Below are positions 1 through 7,366 of a stretch of 22,599 nt of DNA, one piece after another (position 1 is the first letter of the stretch; each line of letters starts with the position of its first letter). The notes under the pieces are model-generated. The model did no database searches. It had not been told where the DNA came from and saw only the letters and a program-made list of their open reading frames with translations. Location of the stretch: positions 1 through 22,599 of IMG/VR virus record IMGVR_UViG_3300024262_000271. The stretch is one strand, 5' to 3'. This DNA comes from a virus. The position numbers and the translations under genes are program-made.

Positions 1-910
1 CATTAGTTAAAATTCTTTCCCCGGCTCCTGTTACAAGATCAACTGCAGTTTCAACTGCCCTTTCAATAAGATTACCAGGACTATACTGATCTAATCCTGT
101 TTTATTTAAAAGGAAATCTAAAACACTAGTTTCACCAATATTATCTTTACTTGATAATGTATAATAATTATAAGCAAAATTAACTTGTCTTCTAGTTATA
201 GCATCGGCACCGTAATTATATTCTTGAGTATCAATATCAATAGGACAAGCATCATGAAAAATCCATTTTGCTTTTTCTACTAAAGATTTTCCAGGACCGG
301 CTTTTGCTAATTGAATTACTGTAATGTTAGTTTTAAGAGATGAGTATTTGAGACTTTTATGACCAACCTTTATAGCCCACGGTCTTAAATTAAGATCAGT
401 AAATGAATTATTAGTTTCAAGGAATGATATATTTAAATTTTCCGGATCTTTTCTTCCATTACCAACTAAACCTTTTATTATACCAGCATTTGCAGGTCCG
501 GATCTTGAAACGTTAATACCATCACCAGGAATTTTAACAGCTTGAGCGAATATTAAACCTGGTTTATCTGATCCACCCAATGTTAAGTTGTTATTGCCAT
601 TAGTAAGATCCCATTCGTTTTTATTATTTTCATATATTTTAATATCCACATTTGATGGTATTATTCTATCAAAGTATACTAACCATAAGGATTGAATAGG
701 TACAGAATTTGTTGAAGTTAATAGGACATTATAAAACCATTCAGTTAAACCACTATAATCAGATGGAAAACCATTAGCCCCAATAGCGTTGCCTAAACCA
801 AAATCAGTTCCAACTGCTCCTCGTAATCTACGCGAAGCATTACCTAATGAATTATTTAAACCTTTAGATGCTGATGTTTTCGCAGCTGTTACTATATCTC
901 CTAAACCCAT
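1..910 (-). CDS. tail-tube-fold structural protein, C-terminus cut by window edge
   Basis: At least 303 codons read leftward from an ATG at 910 and run off the window, so the stop is not seen. The middle (SGLTEWFYNVLLTSTNSVPI) and the later part (KWIFHDACPIDID, then RRQVNFAYNYYTL) have the look of the gp19/gp48/gp54 tail-tube fold: beta strands ending in an aromatic 'FxYxYY' strand. The start is set by AAGGA about 8 bases upstream and a TAAATA box just before it. It follows the gp19 gene and its terminator. By position it could be a tube-related baseplate protein (gp48/gp54-like). The fold call rests on pattern only; the exact T4 counterpart is unknown. Confidence 0.6.
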   Translation of the reverse strand, partial: MGLGDIVTAAKTSASKGLNNSLGNASRRLRGAVGTDFGLGNAIGANGFPSDYSGLTEWFYNVLLTSTNSVPIQSLWLVYFDRIIPSNVDIKIYENNKNEWDLTNGNNNLTLGGSDKPGLIFAQAVKIPGDGINVSRSGPANAGIIKGLVGNGRKDPENLNISFLETNNSFTDLNLRPWAIKVGHKSLKYSSLKTNITVIQLAKAGPGKSLVEKAKWIFHDACPIDIDTQEYNYGADAITRRQVNFAYNYYTLSSKDNIGETSVLDFLLNKTGLDQYSPGNLIERAVETAVDLVTGAGERILTN

Positions 911-922
911 AACTATATTCCT

Positions 923-934
923 TTTAAATATTTA
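923..934 (-). promoter_or_regulatory. predicted late promoter for the 910 gene
   Basis: On the minus strand a TAAATA box (934-929) is followed by TTTAA, and the predicted start at 923 falls on the first A of AAGGA, the ribosome-binding site of the 910 gene. Known T4 late promoters are a single TATAAATA box ending at about -6. This one deviates in its first two bases. It lies downstream of the gp19 terminator, so it would restart transcription. Confidence 0.55.
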
Positions 935-956
935 ATTGAAAGTAACTATTAATAGC

Positions 957-990
957 CAGAAAAAAAGCCTTTCTAAGAAAGGCTTTCTTT
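957..990 (-). terminator. rho-independent terminator after gp19
   Basis: A perfect 10-bp stem (AAAGCCTTTC at 964-973, TAA loop, GAAAGGCTTT at 977-986). On the minus strand it is followed by a T-run ending in TTTTTTT. It sits about 20 bases after the gp19 stop codon. The plus-strand side also ends in CTTT, but no plus-strand gene ends here. Confidence 0.85.
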
Positions 991-1008
991 AAACTTTTAT
1001 AACTCGTT

Positions 1009-1512
1009 CTATCCGACGAGTCTCCAATACTGGTATGCGAAAGTTGCCGTAAATGTAAGTGGAGTACCAGTACCCTCAATATTATAATCGAGTCCTGCTA
1101 AATCTGTTGGATAAATTCCAATAAAATTATAACGTCTTACTGGTTCTAAATCTTTACCTAAAAGATCCATTGTTGCTTCTTCAACAGGAACGCCATACTT
1201 ACCAGTACTTGATTCGTCGTCAAAGATTTCTTTCATCCAATTTTCCATCTTATTACGGATATTAAGACCCTCATCACACCTGAATGTAACTGCCCACGCA
1301 TCAGAACCTGTATATGAAACTGATCCCGGAACATTAAATGGAAGCCCCATAAATGGAACTGGTTGATTATTAATAGTCTTACCAGGCAATTGAGCCGTAG
1401 TGATATATAATAAATCATCCTCTGTGAAAGGTCCTAATGTCCTAACGCGGAATTGGAAATCCCTTGCAAATTCCTTTGCTTGTGCAGCTGCATAAAAATC
1501 TTGAATACTCAT
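1009..1512 (-). CDS. gp19: tail tube protein, T4 gp19-like
   Basis: A 167-residue protein, close to T4 gp19 (163 residues). In T4-like phages this protein stacks as hexameric rings to form the rigid inner tube through which DNA passes, inside the sheath. Family-typical segments are the N-terminal 'EFARDFQFRV' strand, 'GKTINNQPVPFMGLPFNVPG' around residues 44-63, 'VTFRCDEGLNIRN' and a final 'FTATFAYQYW' strand. The start is chosen from AAGGAG at 1521-1526, 8 bases upstream. The gene has its own TATAAATA box and terminator, so it can be made as a separate abundant transcript. In T4, gene 19 directly follows gene 18; here a small gene and a homing endonuclease lie between them. Confidence 0.9.
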   Translation of the reverse strand: MSIQDFYAAAQAKEFARDFQFRVRTLGPFTEDDLLYITTAQLPGKTINNQPVPFMGLPFNVPGSVSYTGSDAWAVTFRCDEGLNIRNKMENWMKEIFDDESSTGKYGVPVEEATMDLLGKDLEPVRRYNFIGIYPTDLAGLDYNIEGTGTPLTFTATFAYQYWRLVG

Positions 1513-1562
1513 GTTTGTTTCTCCTTATATATTCTTTTTATATAAAAGACGTTTTGTCTTCT

Positions 1563-1576
1563 TTAAAATATTTATA
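1563..1576 (-). promoter_or_regulatory. T4-type late promoter of gp19
   Basis: A perfect TATAAATA on the minus strand (1576-1569), the T4 late consensus. The predicted start near 1563 leaves a leader of about 50 bases with AAGGAG before the gp19 ATG. Separate late transcription of gp19 makes sense because over a hundred copies are needed per tail in T4. Confidence 0.75.
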
Positions 1577-1633
1577 GCTAGCACTGTTTTTTAATTTAAT
1601 ATTAATATCAACTCTTTTCTTTTGAGTGGTTGT

Positions 1634-1647
1634 GGTAAATATTTATA
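1634..1647 (+). promoter_or_regulatory. late promoter fused to the start codon of the homing endonuclease
   Basis: GGTAAATATTTATATG: TAAATA occupies 1636-1641 and the ATG begins at 1647, exactly six bases after the last A of the box. By the T4 late-promoter rule, transcription would start on the A of the ATG, giving a leaderless mRNA. No Shine-Dalgarno sequence is visible upstream. The core TAAATATTTATA also reads TATAAATA on the minus strand (1647-1640). Confidence 0.6.
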
Positions 1648-3305
1648 TGAAAGAAAAAATACAAGAAATAATAAAGAATATTGAATCAAGAAATTGGCGT
1701 AGAACCACAAAAGAAATAGAGAAAATTTATGACAATGTTATTACAATAACAAAATTTCTTCCATCTAATAGCAAACTAAATGAACGATTTTATTGTATTT
1801 TAAATGATATAACATCTCAACAACTTTGTAATACATGCCATAATAAACCAGTAAAATATACCAACGGTTTAAATGGTTATAGACAATGTTGTGGTTATAA
1901 ATGTTCATCAAATAATAAAGATATTAAAGAAAAAACAAAACAAACAAATTTAAGCAAATATGGTAAGCATCCACAACAGGTAAAAGAAATCAGGAATAAA
2001 TCTAAACAAACATGCCTGGAAAAATACGGAACAGAATTCGCTACACAATCAAAGGAATTCAAACAAAAAAGAAAAGAAACATGTTTAGAAAAATATGGTG
2101 TTGAAGAATTTGCTCAATCTAAAGAGTTTAAAAATCAAATACCAAGTATTGTTAAAAAATATAAAGAAACTTGTTTAAAAAAATATGGTGTTGATAACCC
2201 ACAAAAAAATAAACAACTAAAAGAAAAATGGAAAAAATCAAGATTAAACAATTTTTATAATAAAGTCAAAATGCAAACAACTTCAAGTTATACAACCATG
2301 TTTAATATCATATCATATAATGGGGTTAAACATGAGTATCAATGGCAATGCAAGCAATGTAATAATACATTCATATCAAGTTTAAAAGATGGGTCGAGGC
2401 CAATATGCCCCATATGTTTTCCGTCAGTAACATCTACACCACAAGAAGAGATATATCAATATGTTAATTCTTTTTACAAAAAAGAAATTATTAAAAAGAA
2501 TACAAGAACAATATTAGATAATAATTTAGAGTTAGATATTTATATTCCCCATAAAAAAATTGCTATTGAATTAAATGGTAATTATTGGCATGCTGAATTA
2601 GCTGGTAATAAAGATAGAAATTATCATTTAGAAAAAACCCAATTATGTGAAAAACAAAATATTCAGTTAATTCACATATTTGAAGATGAATGGGGTTTTA
2701 AACAACAAATTGTTAAAAATAGATTAAAGAATATTTTAGGAATTTCAAAATATAAAATACAAGCAAGAAAATGTATAATAAAAGAAATAGATGTTAAATT
2801 AAAAAATAAGTTCCTTAATAAATATCACATACAAGGTGAAGATAAATCAAAAATTAAATTAGGTTGTTTTTATAAAGATAGGCTAGTTGCTGTAATGACT
2901 TTTGGTAAAAGAAAAATTACTGGGGCTGATAATATGGAATGGGAACTTATTAGATATTGTACTATAGCTAATTTTAATTGCATTGGAACAGCTGGAAAGT
3001 TATTAAAACATTTCGAGAGAAATTATAACCCAAAACAAATTACTACTTATGCTGATAAAAGATGGTCACAAGGTAATATGTACTACAAATTAGAGTTTAA
3101 ATTAAGTCATATTAGTAAACCTAATTATTGGTACATGAATAAAAACTATTTAAAAAGACATCATAGAGTTGCTTTTCAGAAACACAAACTCAAAGATAAG
3201 TTAGATAAATTTGATCCTAAATTATCTGAATGGGAAAATATGCAAGTTAATGGTTATGATAGAATTTGGGATTGTGGAAATATGGTGTTTAAGAAATTAT
3301 ATTAA
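1647..3305 (+). CDS. homing endonuclease, PD-(D/E)XK/Vsr-like, with KYG repeats and zinc motifs
   Basis: A 552-residue protein antisense to the flanking structural genes. An N-terminal zinc-finger-like part has CxxC near residue 61 and a second Cys cluster near 81-86. Four repeats of the form T-C-L-E-K-Y-G then follow, with KYG near 104, 126, 149 and 179. This type of array occurs in phage endonucleases and probably contacts DNA. Another CxxC pair is near 235 and 254. The likely nuclease core is 'LELDIYIP' (D297) and 'IAIELNGNYWH' (E308), followed by 'QLIHIFEDEW'. The C-terminal 200 residues are conserved in such phage proteins but unassigned. It probably cuts phage lacking the insertion and spreads by repair. 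The ATG at 1647 is preferred over an upstream ATG at 1626 because the late-promoter motif overlaps the 1626-1647 segment. The gene is very AT-rich, which fits mobility. Confidence 0.8.
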   Translation: MKEKIQEIIKNIESRNWRRTTKEIEKIYDNVITITKFLPSNSKLNERFYCILNDITSQQLCNTCHNKPVKYTNGLNGYRQCCGYKCSSNNKDIKEKTKQTNLSKYGKHPQQVKEIRNKSKQTCLEKYGTEFATQSKEFKQKRKETCLEKYGVEEFAQSKEFKNQIPSIVKKYKETCLKKYGVDNPQKNKQLKEKWKKSRLNNFYNKVKMQTTSSYTTMFNIISYNGVKHEYQWQCKQCNNTFISSLKDGSRPICPICFPSVTSTPQEEIYQYVNSFYKKEIIKKNTRTILDNNLELDIYIPHKKIAIELNGNYWHAELAGNKDRNYHLEKTQLCEKQNIQLIHIFEDEWGFKQQIVKNRLKNILGISKYKIQARKCIIKEIDVKLKNKFLNKYHIQGEDKSKIKLGCFYKDRLVAVMTFGKRKITGADNMEWELIRYCTIANFNCIGTAGKLLKHFERNYNPKQITTYADKRWSQGNMYYKLEFKLSHISKPNYWYMNKNYLKRHHRVAFQKHKLKDKLDKFDPKLSEWENMQVNGYDRIWDCGNMVFKKLY

Positions 3306-3402
3306 TAACCTTGTTTATTAGTAGCTTTTACACCAAATGAATAACCAACAGTAAATGCATTAAGTATTGTTAGAACTGTTCTAACCCTGGACCCAGATCT
3401 GG
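3302..3402 (-). other. open frame without start codon, possible gene remnant beside the endonuclease
   Basis: Between the endonuclease stop and the 192-residue gene there is an open minus-strand frame, ended by TAA at 3302-3304 and opening after a TGA near 3404. Its last residues read VLTILNAFTVGYSFGVKATN plus five more, which looks like a hydrophobic protein C-terminus. It has no ATG/GTG/TTG in a useful place and is in the -1 frame relative to the upstream gene. It may be a remnant left by endonuclease insertion or a frameshifted tail. Chance is also possible at this length. Confidence 0.25.
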
Positions 3403-3948
3403 ATCAATACCACCAGATTTAAAAGCCGCGGCTTTATATATTTCATCAAATAGTCTATTTTCTTCTTCTGACAATTTAGAATCTAAATAATTTTTAAGTT
3501 CTTTTATTGCCTTGGGTCTTGCTCTTTTAGCATCTGCAAATATTTGTTTGTCTGCTGATCTTGGTTCACCTCTTTTTGTATAAAGTTCTGGACGTTGTTG
3601 TTTTAAAGCGCGTTCAGCAGGGGCGTTATTCAAATTATTAACTAATTGCATAAATTCTTGGTCGTTTTTTAATTTGTTAATAACAACATTAATTTCTTTT
3701 ATTTTTAGTTGACGTAATTTTTCAGCTTTCATGTCACCTAATTTTTCTGCCGCGTTAAAAGCTAATGTTCCAAGACCTTTTACTAATAAACTTTTTGCTC
3801 CTTGTAGAGCTTTAACACCAAAATAACCACCAATAACAGCTGCGGCACCAATACCAATCATAGCCCCAACACCAAAATCTTCATTAATTTTTACTTGGTT
3901 ATATGCTTCTTCTAAAAGTTGTTTATCATTTCTATAGTCATTTTTCAT
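3370..3948 (-). CDS. small protein with possible capsid-targeting N-terminus and Gly/Ala-rich membrane helix
   Basis: A 192-residue protein of unknown function. Its N-terminus, 'NDKQLLEEAYNQV', matches a motif shared by other proteins here and contains a possible prohead-protease site (L-E-E before A). Residues about 26-50 form a Gly/Ala-rich hydrophobic stretch (GAMIGIGAAAVIGGYFGVKA), probably a membrane or hydrophobic helix. The rest is charged and helical, with many Lys and Arg. It lies between sheath and tube, downstream of a terminator, so it needs its own promoter or read-through. A TAAATA box sits only two bases before its ATG, too close for the usual spacing. It could be an internal head protein released with the DNA; this is inference. 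Confidence 0.65.
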   Translation of the reverse strand: MKNDYRNDKQLLEEAYNQVKINEDFGVGAMIGIGAAAVIGGYFGVKALQGAKSLLVKGLGTLAFNAAEKLGDMKAEKLRQLKIKEINVVINKLKNDQEFMQLVNNLNNAPAERALKQQRPELYTKRGEPRSADKQIFADAKRARPKAIKELKNYLDSKLSEEENRLFDEIYKAAAFKSGGIDPDLGPGLEQF

Positions 3949-3962
3949 AATATTTAAAAATA

Positions 3963-3986
3963 GGTGGGTTAAATTAATAACCCACC
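3963..3986 (-). terminator. rho-independent terminator after the tail sheath gene
   Basis: A perfect 8-bp GC-containing stem (GGTGGGTT at 3963-3970, AACCCACC at 3979-3986) with an 8-base AT loop. On the minus strand it is followed by TATTTTT. It lies 13 bases after the sheath stop codon and would close the sheath transcript before the 192-residue gene. Confidence 0.8.
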
Positions 3987-3999
3987 CATTTAATTTCTT

Positions 4000-6549
4000 T
4001 TATAATAATTCGTTAAAGTCTTGATCAGTACGAGTTGCTATGAAGTTTACTAAGATAAACTCAGCTATTCTAACTGGTTTGAGATAGATATCAACTTTCA
4101 ATTCGTTACTATCAATAACTTGTGGTGTGTTATTTCTTTCATCACATACGATTAAGTAGTCATAAACACCTTCGTTATTCTTTGCGATCTCAAATATTGG
4201 AGTAAGTACATTAACTACACGAGTCCTTGTAAATACTGTATTTGGTTCAAATACGAAATACCTTAAGATAGCGAGCGTAGCCTTTTCAAGTACTAAGAAT
4301 AATCTACGTACGTTAATTCTATCAAACGCACTTGGTTTCTTTTGAAGTGTCTTCTGTCCCCAAACAACATATCCATCCCCTGGGAAGAATACTACTGGGT
4401 TGACGTTTACCCTGTAAAGCAAATCTCTTTGCTTCTGAGTTGGGTTAACACCAATATCAACAAGGTCTCTTAAGACACCGTTGTTAAGACCAGCTGGAGC
4501 ATACCAAGGTTGTAAGTTAGCATCCATATTAGCCATAATACGTGCTTCATAACCTGACATTGGAAGCCAAGCGAAGTCACCTAAGCTATTATCATATTGC
4601 TTAACCCAGTTACCATAAGTACAAGCGTAATTAGAGTTCGTACCGGCGTTCAAGTTCTTTAAAGGCCAATAAACGTGTTGTGAGAAGTTTCTAGGATCAC
4701 CATCACTAGTGAAACCATCCATAACCTTAACTTCATCTGCATTCTCTTCTCCACCTTGAACAAATATATGCCTAAGTGGGTCGGCTATGAATAGACAATC
4801 TCTTCTTGTCTCTCCCGCGAATGTATTAAATAAGTTGAATATAACTTCCCAGTTGTTTTGAACACTACAAGTTGTACCTGTTGTTTGGCTAGCTAAGTAA
4901 CCATCAGATGCCCCAACTTCTTGTTCAAATACTCCATAGAGATATTTACCAGCCTGATAAGCACCAACCGAGTTGCCATCAGTGGTTGCAATTGGAGATC
5001 TAGAAGCAGCCCAAATAGTACTAAGACCACCATCAAGAACTAAGTCAATTGGGATCTGTTCTTTATTCTCTGCGAGTCTAAGTGAACGTTCAAGCTTCTC
5101 TGGAAGGTTACCAATTCTTTTACCAGTAACATCAGATGGATTAACTTGCTCACCTATTGCAAACGCACTAGATGAAGCTTTCGCACGTCTTACTTGCCTA
5201 CTTGGAGCAGTAATAGCTGGATCAGAACTAACCCAAGCGCCGTTTTGAGCGATATTAGGGTTAATATATATTTTCATATAATTTGAATCTTCGTTAACGA
5301 TTGAACCTAAGAAGTAATTAGCTCCAGCAATAGTCCTTGAAGCATCAAGTGAACCTACATGATTCTCTTGAAGTACTTTATCAAGTGATACTGTATTTTG
5401 TGATCCATAGATACTAGAGCGTACTCTGAATAATGAAATCGTTAAACTATCGTGATAAAGTTCATTACTAAAATCATAACTTGGGAATGTTTCAATATCT
5501 TCTGACATAGAATCATTAAGATCTGTTCCTGAAAGATTAAATTCTAATCTAGTTGTAGGAATTTCTCTCCAAGTACTAGTTGTATTATCTTCAAATTTAA
5601 TAGAAGTTACAGTATTAAATGTAGTATCACCAATATTTGAATTGTCATTAATTGCTACATAGTAACCGGCATTAATATCATCAACGTTTGTTTTTAATTC
5701 ATTAACAATGATTATACCAGCGTTAGCTGCAGTGTCAACACTACTTGCTGCTAAGTTACCATCTGTGTTCCAGATAAGCTGACCTGATTTCCAAGCTGCG
5801 TATTCTGTTTCACTAAGTGTGATAAGCGTTGGCTCACCAATCTCGTAAGATGTTGCAGCTGCATATGTAGTTGAGTTATCTAACTGATAAACATATGAAC
5901 CACTAATTGTAGTTCCAACGTTCATTCCTTCTGTCGTAGTTGTTACAGAGGTTGCACTAAGATCAACTGCCCATGCACCTGTAGTGTAATCAATTGTACC
6001 TGCAACTGATGAAAGACTAAGTGATGTAGCCGAAAGAATACCATTACCGTCATCAGTAAATGTATAATCAGTTCCACTAGTATTAACTGTTATAGTTACA
6101 GTTGTACCAGAAATAGGAAGATTAGAAATTGTTCCTGTTGATTGATAAACTACAGCAGTAGTTGTATCAAGAAGTTCACCCACTACAGCGATTTTTTCGC
6201 TTGAAAGGTTAGTTCCATCATAACCTATAACAGGATAAAGGAGCGCACTATAGTTGTCTCCATAACCACCACCACCACTAAGGCCGTATGGTAATCTAGT
6301 ACAAACTAGATTTCCTGGTGAATCCAATACTTGCTTACAAGTATGTCTAAAATATCTTTCTGCGGCGTTTGTAGGTGCACCGTAAACCTGTTCAAATTCA
6401 GTATTTGATGTAATGTTTACAAGTTCGTCGGTTGGACCATTAGATGCATAACCCTGTACAAGGATATTAGTTCCTACAGGTAATGTTGCGTTTAATGATA
6501 AATCGGTCTCTCGTATTTCGACGCCCGCACTCTCAATTGTTCTTGCCAT
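4000..6549 (-). CDS. gp18: contractile tail sheath protein, T4 gp18-like, with extra inserted domain
   Basis: An 849-residue protein that builds the contractile sheath around the tail tube. The N-terminus ('SAGVEIRETDLSL', then 'FEQVYGAPT') and the C-terminus ('YLIVCDERNNTPQVIDSNEL', then 'IYLKPVRIAEFILVNFIATR') are the conserved inner sheath domains that interlock between subunits. T4 gp18 has 659 residues. The extra length includes a Ser/Thr/Gly-rich beta segment at about 135-225 ('TFTDDGNGILSATSLSLSS', 'GTIDYTTGAW'), typical of exposed decorations. The start is supported by AAGGAGAG at 6557-6564, 7 bases before the ATG. It has its own upstream late box and a downstream terminator. The function is secure; the role of the insertion is not. 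Confidence 0.95.
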   Translation of the reverse strand: MARTIESAGVEIRETDLSLNATLPVGTNILVQGYASNGPTDELVNITSNTEFEQVYGAPTNAAERYFRHTCKQVLDSPGNLVCTRLPYGLSGGGGYGDNYSALLYPVIGYDGTNLSSEKIAVVGELLDTTTAVVYQSTGTISNLPISGTTVTITVNTSGTDYTFTDDGNGILSATSLSLSSVAGTIDYTTGAWAVDLSATSVTTTTEGMNVGTTISGSYVYQLDNSTTYAAATSYEIGEPTLITLSETEYAAWKSGQLIWNTDGNLAASSVDTAANAGIIIVNELKTNVDDINAGYYVAINDNSNIGDTTFNTVTSIKFEDNTTSTWREIPTTRLEFNLSGTDLNDSMSEDIETFPSYDFSNELYHDSLTISLFRVRSSIYGSQNTVSLDKVLQENHVGSLDASRTIAGANYFLGSIVNEDSNYMKIYINPNIAQNGAWVSSDPAITAPSRQVRRAKASSSAFAIGEQVNPSDVTGKRIGNLPEKLERSLRLAENKEQIPIDLVLDGGLSTIWAASRSPIATTDGNSVGAYQAGKYLYGVFEQEVGASDGYLASQTTGTTCSVQNNWEVIFNLFNTFAGETRRDCLFIADPLRHIFVQGGEENADEVKVMDGFTSDGDPRNFSQHVYWPLKNLNAGTNSNYACTYGNWVKQYDNSLGDFAWLPMSGYEARIMANMDANLQPWYAPAGLNNGVLRDLVDIGVNPTQKQRDLLYRVNVNPVVFFPGDGYVVWGQKTLQKKPSAFDRINVRRLFLVLEKATLAILRYFVFEPNTVFTRTRVVNVLTPIFEIAKNNEGVYDYLIVCDERNNTPQVIDSNELKVDIYLKPVRIAEFILVNFIATRTDQDFNELL

Positions 6550-6606
6550 AATTTTTCTCTCCTTATAAAAAAATACTATTTTAGTATGTTACAATACAAA
6601 TTTCTT

Positions 6607-6623
6607 TCTTATAATTATTTACT
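6607..6623 (-). promoter_or_regulatory. predicted late promoter of the sheath gene
   Basis: On the minus strand GTAAATAATTATAAGA: TAAATA at 6621-6616, then A-TTATA. This matches the extended motif seen before plus-strand genes. The predicted start near 6610 leaves a leader of about 60 bases that carries the strong AAGGAGAG site. The 6550-6655 gap holds nothing else I can name. Confidence 0.55.
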
Positions 6624-6655
6624 ATTTTACCAATCACTTTAAACAAAATCTCTTA

Positions 6656-7366
6656 TTATTCAGTATCAAGTAGGTTAACTTCCATCTGATTGAAAACAAA
6701 TTGAAACGAACTTTCTACTTCTTCTGGATCTCGATAGTTATATCCAATGCCACCTAATTGTGTGATAAAAGCATTATTATAATTAAATTGTATAATATTT
6801 TTATCATACTCATCTTTCCCATATATAGTAATAATTGTTTGATAATCTAGAAAATCATTTGCCATACGTATTTGTTGAAAGTCAATATCTGAGACACCAT
6901 CTGGTACTGTTTTCTTTCCTGCAAGATTTTTTGCTATTTGATTTGCCTTTTCTCTTGCATGAGCTTTTTCACTACCATCTGTTTTATATTCCGCAAACTG
7001 ACTTGGCATACCACTATCTTTCCAATTATTCAATACATCAAGCCATTTCCATAGTAACCAATAGTTATTAAAAAAGTTATCTACATTAAAATTAACAGTG
7101 ATTGGTGGGTATGCAGCTTTTGTTTGAGATGTAACATTATATGTCTGTCCTTGAACACCCATAGAAACTGATGGAACATTTACTTCAGGTACTGGCGAAC
7201 CCCAAATCGAAAATTGTAAGGTTTCTAACTGAATAAGTTCTTCGGTTCTTTTTGACAATATTCCCGAATTACTATTCCTTAATATATTAGGCAATGTTAA
7301 AACGAGTAAAAATTTGTCTTTACTAGCCTTATTAAAAACTGATTGCATTTGACTAATTTGTGTCAT
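6656..7366 (-). CDS. gp19-like tail-tube-fold protein between terminase and sheath
   Basis: A 236-residue protein. 'FSIWGSPVPEVNVPSVSMGV' near residues 50-70, 'PPITVNFNVDNFFNNYWLLW' near 90-110 and a C-terminal 'TQLGGIGYNYRDPEEVESSF' segment are typical of tail-tube-fold proteins in T4-like phages. A role as a tube-related tail component (initiation, completion or baseplate hub) fits. The ATG at 7366 is chosen because it overlaps the terminase stop as TAATG, which indicates translational coupling. An in-frame ATG at 7381 would lie inside the terminase gene with no properly spaced ribosome-binding site. T4 has no gene between 17 and 18, so this is an addition to the T4 layout. The exact role is not known. 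Confidence 0.65.
   Translation of the reverse strand: MTQISQMQSVFNKASKDKFLLVLTLPNILRNSNSGILSKRTEELIQLETLQFSIWGSPVPEVNVPSVSMGVQGQTYNVTSQTKAAYPPITVNFNVDNFFNNYWLLWKWLDVLNNWKDSGMPSQFAEYKTDGSEKAHAREKANQIAKNLAGKKTVPDGVSDIDFQQIRMANDFLDYQTIITIYGKDEYDKNIIQFNYNNAFITQLGGIGYNYRDPEEVESSFQFVFNQMEVNLLDTE

Noticed and set aside
3370-3400. Programmed -1 frameshift extending the 192-residue protein
   Set aside because: The extension frame is open but no X-XXY-YYZ slippery heptamer or following hairpin is visible before the stop.
3951-3956. TAAATA box before the 192-residue gene as a promoter
   Set aside because: The ATG is only two bases away, so the predicted start would fall inside the start codon region; may be chance in AT-rich DNA.
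4973-5248. 91-codon plus-strand open frame inside the sheath gene
   Set aside because: Antisense to conserved sheath codons, no ribosome-binding site, no promoter motif; a shadow of the real frame.
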